Part shown: positions 11,444-23,625 of the stretch, one piece after another | How the letters are laid out: each line of letters opens with the position of its first letter | How positions within the stretch are numbered: position 1 is the stretch's first letter | Source: Eleginops maclovinus | Taxonomy: Eukaryota; Chordata; Actinopteri; Perciformes; Eleginopidae | DNA length: 64,000 nt | Direction: 5' to 3' | Assembly (NCBI RefSeq): GCF_036324505.1 | Contig: NC_086364.1 | Location: forward strand, 20,136,648 to 20,200,647 | Notes under the pieces: generated by a model | What the model was told of the DNA's origin: nothing | What the model saw: the letters and a program-made list of their open reading frames with translations, nothing else | Databases searched by the model: none | Made by a program: the position numbers and the translations under genes

Positions 11444-11960
11444 TTTACCATAAAACTTGGAAACGTCCTAAGAAAGACGTATGAATAAATAGTTTGACCC
11501 TGCATCACAACAGTCGAATCTCCATCACAACAATAGAAACCATTAGGAACATTTCTTTCCCTTAATGGGACTTTGTCATTTATACATGACATGCACTTTT
11601 TTAACTGTTTTGAAGAAGGATTTGTAGATTTCCTTACATGAAATGACTAAAATAGTAAAACAACTGTTAGGCTATTTAGTAATATTTTTTTATTGGTGAT
11701 TTATGTGTGTTTTATAGCTTAAAAATGGACTTACCATGATGCTACTTGTGCATGTGACCTAACATGTGCTCTTGTCTCCTGTACTTCCTTGTAACTTCCT
11801 TGTTGTCATGACATTATATAATCTTTGATTTTATTGGTTAGAAGGGATGTTAGGTGACACATTAAAGGTGCAATATGATTGGTTAGAGGCTTGTGTTATT
11901 TTTTAAAGCTGTTTTTTGAAGCGTCATTTATAAATGACGAAGTCCCATAGAGGGTTTTAA

Positions 11961-13679
11961 AAATCTCATGAAATGCTTTTTACATCCTTTAAATCCTTGT
12001 TGATGTGTCAGACGCTTAAATGCTAACCAACCGTCCTCTAGCTGTTTTTCCGCAGCCGAGCCACAAGAATGTTTTGAAGGCTCACATTTCAACTCATTTT
12101 TGGTTTTTAACTTTGAAGGCAGTGTCCCATAATTATGGCAGCCACTAACAATATGTCTTGTGTTCTGGGAAAAGGAACGTAAGGTTGTTTGGTTCAAATT
12201 CTTCCACAGGCCCCAAAAATCTCCATCTTTTATGACAGAAGGGAGCACACATATCTGGTCAGCAGTCACCAATCCCAGGAGAGCAAATGGTTCAGCTGCA
12301 AGGTCAAAAAGGTCAGGATGTGGGATATTGCTTGAGCTTATGAAACAAATACCAAACAGAGGGATAAATGAGATCTCTGATTTACGATGTATAAATAAAA
12401 TCCAACCTGACAGCACACCAGAGGAGGATAACGGGTCAGACAGGAAGGAGAATTATGAGCTCCAATAGCGAGCATCTGAATTGTAATGACAACAGCCATA
12501 AATATTTACAGACATATAGCAGGTCAGGTGATTTCAGGCGGGACTCGTATGAGAAAAACCAGAGGAATGTTCTCCTGATGTAACTGCCGAACATGAAACC
12601 TCAACCCTCGGGACCCGAAAGGCTGTAATGGTCAACAGCTGTGCTCGTGTTACACGTGTGCAAAAGTCCTGCATCGTATCCTCCTGTTCTCTGACAGGAC
12701 CGATCGTATGCAAACTCCAACATGGGGTCGTAAAGTGGAGAGATGGAGTTGGTTCAACCAGCTATCCTCTGCAACTGTCTGCAATAGGGAGAGAATGGAT
12801 ATGTATACGGTATAACTTCACTTATTCATCTCTTTAAAAAGGTTTTAACACTTGTATACCTCTACATTCTATTTCTCTTCTTGGTGGAAGTATGTTGTGA
12901 TTCTTTCTGGTTGTTTTGTGTTTGTTTCCGTAGTTATAGGTCTACCTTTTTAGCTTTTTTTGCATCACTTGGTAGTTATATTGACTCTCTTTGTATTCGC
13001 TTGATCTTTAGTCAGGGCATTATGCGTTTCTAAGAAGTCATTTTCGTTTTATGTATGTTTGACCGTGTGTGTGAGGACCCCAGGAAAAATAGCCAATGCT
13101 CTCGCTAGTGCTAATGGGGATCCTAATAAAGAATAATAATTTGATTCTCTTTGTAGACATTTGCTTTTCTTCATAGTCATTTTTCTGTGTCTCTATGTTG
13201 TTTTTTATGATTGTACTAAAACACACTCTTTGTAGTCAGCTGTGCATTTTTTTAGGGTAAGAACATTTAGTTTGAGGCATGTTTTTCACTAGCATACCAG
13301 TTATCTCACAGTTGACATGAACCACAGATGAACCTTATTTTTTCCTTTGGAAGTTCAACCTCAGCTCTTATAATAAGACCATTATGAGTGTAGCCAAAAT
13401 ACAGACACTCAAGGACGAACACTCTTCATTAAAACCATATTGTTTTTTAAACGCCATGGAAAATGCAGCATTGAATCATCTATTATTTTATGTTTTCACT
13501 TTAGAGCTCTCGCTTTAGTGTGAAAACAATAACTCCACTTTTGTTGGAGGGATTTTCATATGAATTGGACTTTTTCTCTTATCAGGGCATCTCTTTAAAA
13601 GGTGAGGCACAAGGTTACATCAGGTCTGGCAATAAAGATGATAGCCCCCTTTCTCTCTCTTTCTCTCTATTTCTGCAGC
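11961..13679. other. Intergenic DNA between the piggyBac element and c1qtnf6
   Basis: No supported gene. Open frames at 11928-12416 (-) and 12160-12468 (+) overlap each other antiparallel, and the first runs into the transposon end; neither shows a known domain. The rest includes a decayed minisatellite (12890-13260). Confidence 0.4.
12890..13260. repeat. Decayed TCTCTTTGTAGTCATTTT-type minisatellite with inserted retroposon tail
   Basis: Loose repetition of a unit of about 20-24 bases resembling TCTCTTTGTAGTCATTTT. At about 13063-13140 it is interrupted by a segment ending CTAATGGGGATCCTAATAAA, which looks like the 3' tail of a fish LINE or SINE. A second array of the same unit lies at 14800-15400. 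Confidence 0.55.
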
Positions 13680-14049
13680 TGCTACAGATAGCAGGGAAAG
13701 AGGAATGGAGGAATTCAGCAGAGAGGAAGTGCAGACCCGGAGGGGGGACCGACCTGTAGTTTAGAGACTTTGTAATAGGACCCTGCAGGGTGGTCCCGGT
13801 CCTCCAGAGTTATGTACACGGTGATACACAACTGAAAATGAAATACTGCCTTTCGGTAGCTTTAACAGTAGCATCAGATTTGTATAAACCCTTTAACTGT
13901 CATCCCAGATAAACGGAGAGACACTTGTTGCCTGCATGAAACGATAGGAGGGATCTTTGGGAGACTAACCGGGAGAGGGAGAGAGCTGCTGACTCAGGAC
14001 TTTCTCTCTCCTCCGGAGGACTGAAGCAGCCGCAGAAACCGTGAACCAG
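13680..14049 (+). other. c1qtnf6: Probable 5' non-coding exon and promoter region of c1qtnf6
   Basis: A GC/GA-richer segment ends in a good donor (GAACCAG/gtgaga at 14049/14050), phase-free because the ATG lies in the next exon. It is the best upstream exon candidate for the acceptor at 17931/17932. The transcription start is not determinable; the exon may begin anywhere from about 13680 to 13960. Confidence 0.4.
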
Positions 14050-17000
14050 GTGAGATTCATTCAGATTAGGCGATCAGTTATCAGTCTGCATGATCACTGA
14101 GTGGGAGAGTTGTTAGTAAATGAAACGATGAACCTTTGATCGCAACTTTTTTTGGTGTACCAGTGTTACCGTGCTGCACGAAATCAGGAATAGAAAGGGA
14201 ACCGCAGTTATAGCTAATCTGAGAAATGTAGCCCATATGTAATCCGTTTGTTCACTGTTTAAAGTCCTTGTGGGTCTTTACTGAGCTTGGACTTTTACAA
14301 TTGTTCGGTAAAAATAACGAATTGTTGTTATTTACAAAGCTTGTGTCCAATAAGAAAACAATTGCGCTAAAATCCATAAAGATGCACATCCTCCTCCGGA
14401 CAGTGTCTAAATATAAGAGGATCAGCTTTATGTGTTTTCCATGTACCCGTTTCCAGTTCAGCTGGGGTTTTCCAGGAAAACGTTACGTTATGTAATATCC
14501 CTGGTCAGTGCAGGAGCCATATGACACACGCTGGAAATCCCAACAGCAGCTAAACACAGGCAGCAGATTGAGTGACTCCAGACTGAACAACACCGGGACC
14601 AACAATAATATGTAATTGATATGCATATGCAACTGTAAAACCTTGTTCAATTGTGAGTGTGATAAATACATCGTACAGACGACAATGTCTCCTCAACGTT
14701 TCCACAACTGCAATCAACTGTGGACAGATGTTGAGACAATGGGCCCCTTGGACATGTCAATGGACCCCTGTGAGAGACTGAAAGAGACACAAACTAACGA
14801 CGCAGCTATGTTGTTAGTCGTCATTTTGTTGCTTTATATCTGTTTGTGTCTCTTCAAACTGGTCCCAATAGTTATCTGGTGTCTCTTCAGAGTTCTCTTC
14901 AACACTTTTGTGTCTCTTTGTAAAGATATTGCATATTCTTATGGTCATTTTGCATCTCTTTGCAGTAGCAGTAGTGCAGTGTCTCTTTGGTGCATCTATT
15001 AGAAGTTGTTTTGTGTCCTTTTTCTTCTTCAATCAAATAATAATAATCCATTTTATTTATAGAGCGCTTTTTTTTAAACACTCAAAGACACTTTACAGAA
15101 GTACAATTCATAAGAACACAATTCAAACAACACATGGTCTTTATGCGTCTCTTAGCAGCTGTTTTGTGTCTGTTTTTTGCGTTTCCATGGACATTTTTCA
15201 TCCCTTTGTCGTTGTTTTGCCTCTCTCTTGTTGTTGGCCTGATCTCTTGTGATTTTGCAAATCTTTGTGGGCATTTTGCATCTCCAAGTAGTCATTGTGT
15301 TGTCCTTGTGTGTTTTGTATCTCTATATAGTTATTTTGTGTCTCTTCTTGGACGTTTCTCTCTCAGAGGTTTTTCTGGTCTTTTTGTTGTCATGTGATTT
15401 CCTCCATCCTCCAAATGATCAACATTTTTCAAAGAGTTTCAAGAAACCTTCAGAAAAGTAAAGTAATCGGTCTGTATCTGAGTTTACATATGTAACTAAT
15501 AAACTGGTAACTCAATGTAAAGACCACAAAAGGGTCTAGTTTCAGTATACCATTGGGGACATAATTGCTCCAAGTTGTGTTGTCTGTTGATCAAAGCGAT
15601 ACTGCAGAGTTTCCTCAGGTTTTAGAATATCTGTTCTGTGGTATTTTCCTGAGTTGTGCACTCCTTTATGTAGGATGAAACAATCAGTCAGTATGGAAAC
15701 AGCTGTCTTGTATGAACACAGCAGTACACACTGTTCCAGTTACAGACTGATGACTGAGTCTGGCACTCAGCCATCGCTTTTCCATTCAAAACCACTCAGC
15801 TTGGCTCTGTGTATTAAAAAGAAAAACCCCACTCCACTGACTTTCTCTGCATAAAATAAGCCTTCAACCTTTCCTGAGCTAATTGGTGATAAATTATGGG
15901 CTGCCTGCAGGGTAATTTTTCAGGTGATTTATGGTCCATGTAAGCTCACTCCATTATTTTGACATTTTCTTGACTTTTGGGACGTATGAGAAGGGCATTA
16001 GTGAGGAAACACTCCCCGTGGGTGAGTGAGGGCAGAAATCCTCCGTGGATTTTCATTTTCGCAGCCACTGAAAGGCCACTGTGAATGCATGGCTAATTCA
16101 TAATTGCAAGAATGCTTCACTTTATTAGTTTTTCCACAATGTTTCTTTTCTTTGGGGCGATACAAGGTTCCTTTGGCTCAAGGCTGAAGATTCCTCGTTC
16201 TTTTTTCCGCTGCTCTGGGAGTGACATCCAGGACACATAATGGTCTTATTTCCGTAGAAGCTGCTGAACAATGTGTTGTACATGTGTTTCTTAAATTCAA
16301 TTGAACCATCTTTGCTTCTGGTGGTTTATCCTTTCCTTGAGTGAACCGATGATTTATGTGTTCCTCTTATTTTCAGAAACATTTAACATAATGAAAAGGC
16401 AAAAGAAGGCATGAATCCCAATTGATGAATTAAATGGAGTTGTGTTTAATCCACAATTCAACAAACGAGATGAGTGGTTCATAAAAACATAGCAGCAAAT
16501 CCCCGACAGGCCTGTATCTCACCCTGCTCTAATTACTTCCTCTCTAATTTAACACAGTTTTTGTTGCTTTAGGAATTCCCCATGGTTCTGCTTCATCTTA
16601 AAACATATGCAGAGCTTTTAACTTTTTAACACTTTCTGCACCAAGACCCCCAAAGGCCTTTCAGAGTTCTGCAAATAACCTGTGTTGTGTTGCTTTAGCT
16701 CAACACTGTGCCATGTCTTTTAGTGTTTGCATCGACCTTGAAATTGTCTGGATTTGTTTTTAATTCTAGCTGTTTTTCGATTGGCGTCTTTCAGAGGTGG
16801 GTCATTCTGAAATAGCTCATCAACTTTTGGATCAATCAATAAATTCATGAAGAAATACTTTGTTAATCCCAGGGGGAATGTAGGTTTCATGACAGCATAT
16901 TCGAATATGAAGTAAAACTGTGCAATTAAAGTCCTTCTAGCCACATAGGGCACAGCATCTTAGGAGCAGGAAAGAGGCAGGACGTCCTCCTCAGCTCATG

Positions 17001-17931
17001 GTGAAGCTCGCAATGAAAGCCTAAAAGGACCAAAGGAAATGTTGTTGTTGGAACTGTTGATAGAAAAGTTGATGGAAGCATAGCGCAAACAGGCCTGAAG
17101 CCATGAATGGAAAGGTTGTGGTCAGATATATCCTGGTGCAGCCAGGTTTCCGTAAGGCACATTAATACACCGCAGATATTCCATCTGACTCCTGGCAAAC
17201 GGCGTTGGATTGGTTGCTGGGAAATTCTCTACAGACAGTCACGGTCCCCAGAGGATGGATCCCACAGACCTAGTGACCTTCTTCGTCTGGGGGTAATGGG
17301 CTATATTTAGGAGGTTCTGGCAGATATCCTTTTTGGTCTTTCGCCCTTTGTTTAAAGTCCTTCAACATGAGTTGTAAACAGAGTTTGAGTTGGGCCTCCA
17401 CTGCCAGATTGCTTCAAAAGGAGCTATTTTACAAGCTAATAAAAAGCTTTATGCTTAACAGACATAGCCTACGAGTTCCAACAAAGCATTTCGGCCAATG
17501 CTTTCCGCCTAGTTTGCTCTCCACACCAACTGTTTATGTGTATTCAGCCAAAGCTGTCTTAGAATTTATTGATCAATACATCCAGACAACAAATTGAACG
17601 CTTCCGAGGACAAAATCATGTCCTGCTGCCTACAGACTACTGCCTGTTTATAGAGAAGAGGTTTACTCCCAAGATGATGGATCATAATAACCACTTAACT
17701 TTTCATCTACAGCCATCCTCTGGTCAAAATATTAATCAGTCTTATACTTGAGAACTCAAGTTATTCCCATGAGCTTCAGTTTTGCTTTGTGCATAGTTTA
17801 AACAAAGATTGTAATTTTAAAATAGCAAAAATATACCCAACATCCACCAGGAGAATTTATTTCAGAGCTGAATGGTCGTAAACGTTGCTGCTCTTCCAGT
17901 CATCTGATCCCCTTCTCTGTTCTTACTTTAG
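14050..17931 (+). other. c1qtnf6: Probable first intron of c1qtnf6
   Basis: No coding exon recognised. It contains the minisatellite at 14800-15400 and, near 16800-16880, a short piece resembling a retroposon tail (TTTGTTAATCCCAGGGGGAATG). Confidence 0.4.
14800..15405. repeat. Diverged minisatellite, about 21-24 bp unit, split by a SINE tail
   Basis: The unit resembles TTTTGTGTCTCTTTGTAGTCA and recurs more than a dozen times with heavy divergence. Bases about 15041-15125 are a separate insertion (TTTATTTATAGAGCGC...CACTCAAAGACACTTTACAG) that matches the tail of the SINE at 27010-27251. Confidence 0.7.
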
Positions 17932-17939
17932 GCACAGCT

Positions 17940-19068
17940 ATGCTGGGTGTCCTCGTCCTTCTGTCCCTCGCCTCCCTCGGGGCCCTGGTGCCTCCCCCGG
18001 GTTCTCCTCATGTGCCCTGCAGACGCTGCTGTGATCACCTGGAGCCAGCAGAGGGCAGCGGGGACCAGCCTCCCCCAGAAACACAGTTCAGCCACAGGCC
18101 AGAGATCCGCACCTACATCAACATGACCATCCTCAAAGGTACTACAGCCATGTCATTTTCAATGTCAGACCAGTCTTGCGAGATGCACTTTCAACCACCA
18201 TATAAGGCCAAATCGTAGGTGTCTTATGCTGCTCAGTCCACATTTGCTGGAGACAGCTCTAGAAGATTTTAGAGAATACTGCAGGTTTTCCAAGTTATGC
18301 AATGACTTTCAAAACCCTCAAATGAATCTTTTTCAAGATAACTCCCACGTATTTTCTTCAAGTGGAATTTAGTGTGTAGGATTTATTGGCATGAGGTTGC
18401 AGATCTCAATCACCTTAAAACCCTCCAGCTCCCCCTTCTCTTTCCAAGCGTGTCTGAGAATGTTGGAAGCATTTTCTTTATTTCTGACAGTGTGACAAAT
18501 ATCTGTCTGTTCAGGTGACAAAGGAGAACGTGGCGACAGAGGAACTCCAGGTAAAACTGGACCAGAAGGCCCCCCAGGTTCCAGAGGTCAAATGGGCTCG
18601 AAAGGCACTAAGGGCCATGCAGGGCTCCCAGGAGACGCCTGCAAAGTCCAGTACTCCGCCTTCTCCGTCGGCCGTCGCAAATCCCTCCACAGCCTGGAGT
18701 CCTACCAGGCGCTTGTGTTCGACACGGTCTTCGTCAACCTGGACGACCACTTCAACATGTTCGATGGGAAATTCCTCTGCCGCGTCCCGGGGATCTACTT
18801 CTTCAACGTGAACATCCACACCTGGAACTTCAAAGAGACGTACCTGCACATCATGCACAACGACACAGAGCAGGCCATCGTCTACGCCCAGCCCAGCGAC
18901 CGCTCCATCATGCAGAGTCAGAGCCTGATGCTGCAGCTGAAGCTGAAGGACGAGGTGTGGATGCGTCTCTACAAGAGGGAGAGGGAGAACGCCATTTACA
19001 GCGATGATGTGGATGTCTATATAACTTTTAATGGATACCTCATCAAAGGAATCACCGAGGGGAACTAA
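17940..19068 (+). CDS. c1qtnf6: Complement C1q tumor necrosis factor-related protein 6-like (CTRP6)
   Basis: Secreted collagen-C1q protein of 250 residues, expected to assemble as trimers. Coding exons are 17940-18138 and 18515-19068, joined in phase (AAA G/GT). The first 15-20 residues are a hydrophobic signal peptide ([16 protein letters not shown]). A short Cys-containing linker with PCRRCC follows, then about 13 uninterrupted Gly-X-Y triplets starting at KGDKGERG, and a C-terminal globular C1q domain with the aromatic signature (AFSVGRR..., [13 protein letters not shown]). Human CTRP6 is 278 residues. The start is the first ATG after the acceptor at 17931. The position next to il2rb matches the human IL2RB-C1QTNF6 neighbourhood, which supports the 6 assignment among the many CTRP paralogues. 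Confidence 0.88.
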
Positions 19069-19580
19069 AAAAAAGAGAGGAAAATGCAAAGCCGAGCAGG
19101 AGACTGTTGAGCTCAGGTGGATGGAAAGCCAAGTATTTGAAGTTTCACAGCAGCAGGAAGCAACTCACTGAAAAATAGTTTCTTATAAGTTTTATAATTC
19201 CATTGTGGTGCTAAAATATTAAAAATGGTTGCCAAAGAACAAGCTTTGCCTTCATCGAGAAAGTGTGAAGAAATTAAATGAATATGCTGTTTAAAGTATA
19301 AATATGGCAGGGTTTTTGATTTCAGGGTCATTTCTTTTTCCCTCTTTGCTTTTCTTCAGTAGCTCGACATGTGGTGCTAAAAAAAAACGGTCTGAAGATA
19401 CCAATTTTATAATACCTCTATGTATTGTTATCACACTAATGTACTATGTTTGTACAGGGTTTTATACATAAAACTGTATAGTGTTTATATTGTTGTATTA
19501 GCCAACAGCCATGCAGTTCCCCCCTATGACCACTAGAGGAGGTGTACACGTCAATCCCACTTTTCCGTAAAAACGTTTAA

Positions 19581-19586
19581 AATAAA
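19581..19586 (+). terminator. c1qtnf6: Poly(A) signal of c1qtnf6
   Basis: AATAAA about 510 bases after the c1qtnf6 stop codon. Confidence 0.5.
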
Positions 19587-19599
19587 ACAAGCAAAACAT

Positions 19600-22500
19600 A
19601 CGTCGGTGTTTCTGTTTCATTTGCAAACTTACATCGCTGTTAACAACATAATTGATACCTTAAAAGCCAAAGACAGCCGTCTGGATGTTCGGTTGATTTT
19701 CTACACGCTAGTAAGCTAACAAGTGTTTGTGTCTAAATTCACCAGACGGGGTTAAAAGTCATTTCTGATGGTTAAGGGTATCCATATGTATCAGTTCTGC
19801 CTAAAGTAAAGGTATATAAATATTACCCTGGAAATAGTATGGTATGGTATGGTAAAAAAAAAATACCTTCGCCCATCAATGCAAATACCTGTGGAAATTG
19901 GTGTGTTGGAAACCTGTGACCTCCAACTTGACCTCTAAGGGTCTGCTCTATCTGGACTGTCTCCAAAAGGGTCTCATTAAATGAAGGTTTGGATAGAAAA
20001 GAACACAGTGACCCCTTGAGGATGTCACAGAGAGTTGCTTAGTAATAAAAATGTTTCTTCTCCTTGTTTTCTGCATTTTGTTTTGTAGCTTATACGTTAT
20101 CTTTCCCTGTCTGATGACTGTTTGACGTCTCAATTATCGTCCACATTTTCTGTTAACATTTTTATGGCATGAACTGCAGCTGTTGTCGTTTCCTGTTGTC
20201 CTGATAAGCAGTTTTCCCCTCCCCCATTTCCACAAGGCTTTCATGTGAGCCCTACTTAAAGGGATTATTCTGCTTCATGGTGTTGAGACAATATTATTAA
20301 ATATTAAAAGGATGTTTTGTGGAAATATTATCTCACATGAATTGTATAGTTTACTGAGGTAGAACGAATGGTCAAACAAAGAGACAAATACATTTTCCAT
20401 CATGCCCCACATCCTTTATTTCTCTTACAATGAGCAGATGACACCATGACACGGATGAAACTGAATGCTTTGCTTTTCCCTTACAGATTAGAGTAGGAAC
20501 ACTTTTGTCAGACTGTGACTTTATGAAGTATTTATATGAATTACAAAAACATCATACAGAAAAATAGATTTAGGTTTTGGATGTGCGATTGCATTTTATG
20601 TTGAGAACTGACATCAGGTGGAAATGAAGGACGAGGTTTGGCCTTTGAGCAAGGAAGCGTCAGGTCGCTGTGGGCCAAATGCCACCTTTTCACACTGTAA
20701 TAGTAACTGAATTTCCTTTGCAGAAGCAGCATCCATTGGTGTAATTCAGCCAATAAATAAATAAATCCTTCCCCCCTTACACAGTTATTCATTTCACGGT
20801 GTTTACACTTTTAAAGAAAATACAGCCAAGAGCAAAGTTTCTGACACGGGACAATAACATAAGAAAACACAACGAACAAATCTGACAATCCAAACACCGG
20901 TGGGGTGTGTTTACAGATCAGCTGTGTGTTCACTCAGACGTACATGGTGATGATGACAGATTTTGTTGGGGGGGGAACACCAGCCATTTATCTGTTATAA
21001 CTCCAATGTATCCAGAAAACACTACGAGACATTGAGGAGTAAAAAAATACCCACATTGTACAAAACAAATGAAGCGAAAGGCAGTGAGATGAAAAGGAGG
21101 TTTGAACATGTACATGTGCAGAATGATCAAATACAGTACAAAGCACACAGTACTCCTGCGTGTTACACGACACACAGAGCAATACATGTAAAGAGAACTC
21201 ACACAATACAAACCCCATGAAGACGGTAAAGCACTTCTGCTGAAGGGCTCTGCTGCTGCTGTTTTCCTTTTCTTTCCACAGAATTATGCCACAAGATAAA
21301 CAAGGCCTGACATATCAAATATACCTTGTGGCTTTGTACAGCGCTCACTGTATCGTGTTCAAAGTAAAAAGTCCTTCTACAAAAATACTTTTTTTTTTTT
21401 TGCTGTGTAAACTTTTGCAACCAAAAGGCACTATCTTAACTTCCAGCTGCTCTCATATAAAACATGCAGCCCGACCCATGCTCGGATCACTATTTGATTG
21501 ATATTGACTCCAATACCGGCATAGCCTCATCTATTAACAACCCGACGCCTGGATGGATGTATCTTTAGGGCGCAATACTGAAAAACACTGCTTGTTGTCT
21601 CCATGTAATGTGCTCGGATCTGTGCTACAAAATACTGCACCCCATGAAAATGCTGCCCCTCGAAACATAGATTTAAAAAAGGTCATATTAAGGGGAGATG
21701 AGGGGGGCAACAATAGCTGCAGTCTCCAGGGTTACCCTATGTATGTCAGCGTTGATAACTGCAGTTTGTGCGTTAAAAACACAAAGGTCCATAAATGCTC
21801 ATTGCAACACCACACGCATTAAAGCAAAACATTCCCTATGGAAATCTTTTCGTCTGAGTACACAGAGGCTCATCTGTGTTCATGCAGCTGGGATGATTTA
21901 TAAAGAATGTAGAAACTCCAGTTTTGTGCCTCAAAGACAAGCTGAGACACATGTCCCGGAGCTGCTGTGCTTCCCTATGATAAGATAACGGCATGCTGAA
22001 ACTGGTCAAATAAAACAAGCTGCTAAGGAGTTGTCTGAAATGTTCCTTTTAGTATAATCTAATGGACATCTCCACTTCAAACTACTGCACCAGGTCTGAA
22101 GAAGCAGCAGGGATGGTTGTTAAGGGAACATATGAGCATCCTCCAAGGGTCTGGTCAGACAGAGAGCTTTCTGCAGGGTTCAAAGCACAAGGTGCACCTC
22201 GTTGCCTTCTTTTGTTTAAGCCTACAGTTAAAAGATGATTGTTGTTGTTGCGACTGGATCCTGGAGTCATTAGCCTTCATTTTCTTTGAGCCTAGCAAAC
22301 TCAAAACATCTTAACCTTTAAAAGATAAATAAGTTATCTATTTGTTAGTTAACTTACGTACCCAGCCTAATAAACAGGTATAGTATTATATATCGAGTGC
22401 TTCCATTAATTCCAGTTATAATAAATTATCAAGCAAGCATCTTATAGATGAATGAATTTAACAATGCTAACAGCTCACTGGTGATAGCTAAGAGTTAGCA

Positions 22501-23625
22501 AGGTTAGCTACATAGCTAAATAAAATGAGATGCAAAAGAGTCGTCTGAAATGTTTCTAATAATATAATGCACTGTCTCCCCTCTGAAACTAAAAATAATT
22601 ATGAGGCAAGCAACTTATGAATGACTGTTGATAGCTAACACTAACTGGCTAGTAAGGTTAACAAATGGGTGGAGTAAGCTAATTCTAAGCAAAGTTAGCT
22701 TAATTGAGCTAGATTGCTAACAATGTCACAACCACTGAAGCCCTGCCTCTTAATTCATACGATTAAACAACTAGGTACAGATTATATTTCGGAGTGCTTT
22801 ACTGTTCTGATTTCAAGTTATTTTTCAGCCACGGTCCTGCAAAAATGCAAGGTGCGTGGAGAGGGAACCACGAGGTGCGCAGCAGCACTGTCTGATCAGG
22901 TCCTGATCTGTGTACGAGGTATAAAATATTTCCTCCAAGTTCTCCTGTGGATAGTCATTAGTATGCATTTTTAAAAACATACATTAAAATCCCTTTCATG
23001 CCTCATATTGCACTTAGAGAGAGTGAAATAAATAAGATGACAACTAGTGCAAATCACTTAAAACTAACCTAATAACACCTTGTTTTAACTAATGCAAACA
23101 TTTCCCTGTTGACTGCATCTGTGTTGGTGTTGCAACCAAGTACAGATTGGCTCTGTGACATCACATCCTGCTACGTGTGACATCACAAATTACAGGTGCT
23201 GCCTGACATCAATGTTTTGAGTTAAGGGTTACACTGAATGTACAACATGTAAGAACACATACTGTTTTCCACAATCCATATCCGTCTCTTAATTGTGTGC
23301 TTATTGTTATCTTTGTGATTTAAATAAGGAAAACAACAACGGATATTAACCTGGCTCCACCTCATTAATGTGCTTCCTTAGAGCAGTGAGTGTCCTTGAT
23401 AATGTGTACTAGGGCTGCACACTTAATCAAAATTGCAATAGGGACCATTCAAATGTTCAAATTGCAGGACAGATATTTGTTAAAGGCTAAATATTTGTTA
23501 AAATACAATGTTGACTGTGCAGCCCTAATGGTTACATTCAGTGTAGGTCACGCAACTTTGGAGGCTGTTGTTGGAGTAAAAGTATAAACACACATTTAAA
23601 AAAGCCTGTTCGGTGTGTGTGGCTG
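19600..23625 (-). other. Probable 3' UTR of the chst12-like gene plus intergenic DNA
   Basis: No second gene is recognised between c1qtnf6 and the sulfotransferase stop at 23626-23628. A - strand AATAAA at 20415-20420 is a candidate distal poly(A) signal, which would imply a 3' UTR of about 3.2 kb; this is unproven. Bases 22440-22720 are rich in GCTAAC/TTAGCTA words of an old dispersed repeat. Confidence 0.35.

Larger units (their letters stand above)
9385..11960 (-). mobile_element. Complete-looking piggyBac-superfamily DNA transposon
   Basis: The two ends are perfect inverted repeats: TTAAAACCCTCTATGGGACT at 9385-9404 and its exact reverse complement at 11941-11960. TTAA at both outer edges is the target duplication typical of piggyBac. 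Inside is one uninterrupted transposase frame on the - strand (9716-11443). Subterminal copies of a 16-bp palindrome (9524-9539, 11923-11938, degenerate 11575-11590) each sit beside a TIR-like GTCCCAT..GGG word. With the poly(A) signal at 9631-9636 (AATAAA on the - strand), the element of about 2.6 kb keeps every part expected of an autonomous copy. Identical TIRs and an open frame argue for a young insertion. Confidence 0.92.

Noticed and set aside
11928..12416. 162-codon open frame on the - strand
   Set aside because: It runs across the right end of the piggyBac element into flanking DNA, shows no domain, and overlaps another open frame on the + strand; most likely chance.
18511..19089. 192-codon frame antisense to c1qtnf6
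   Set aside because: Mirror of the C1q-domain exon in a GC-rich coding stretch; the + strand has the clear collagen/C1q protein.
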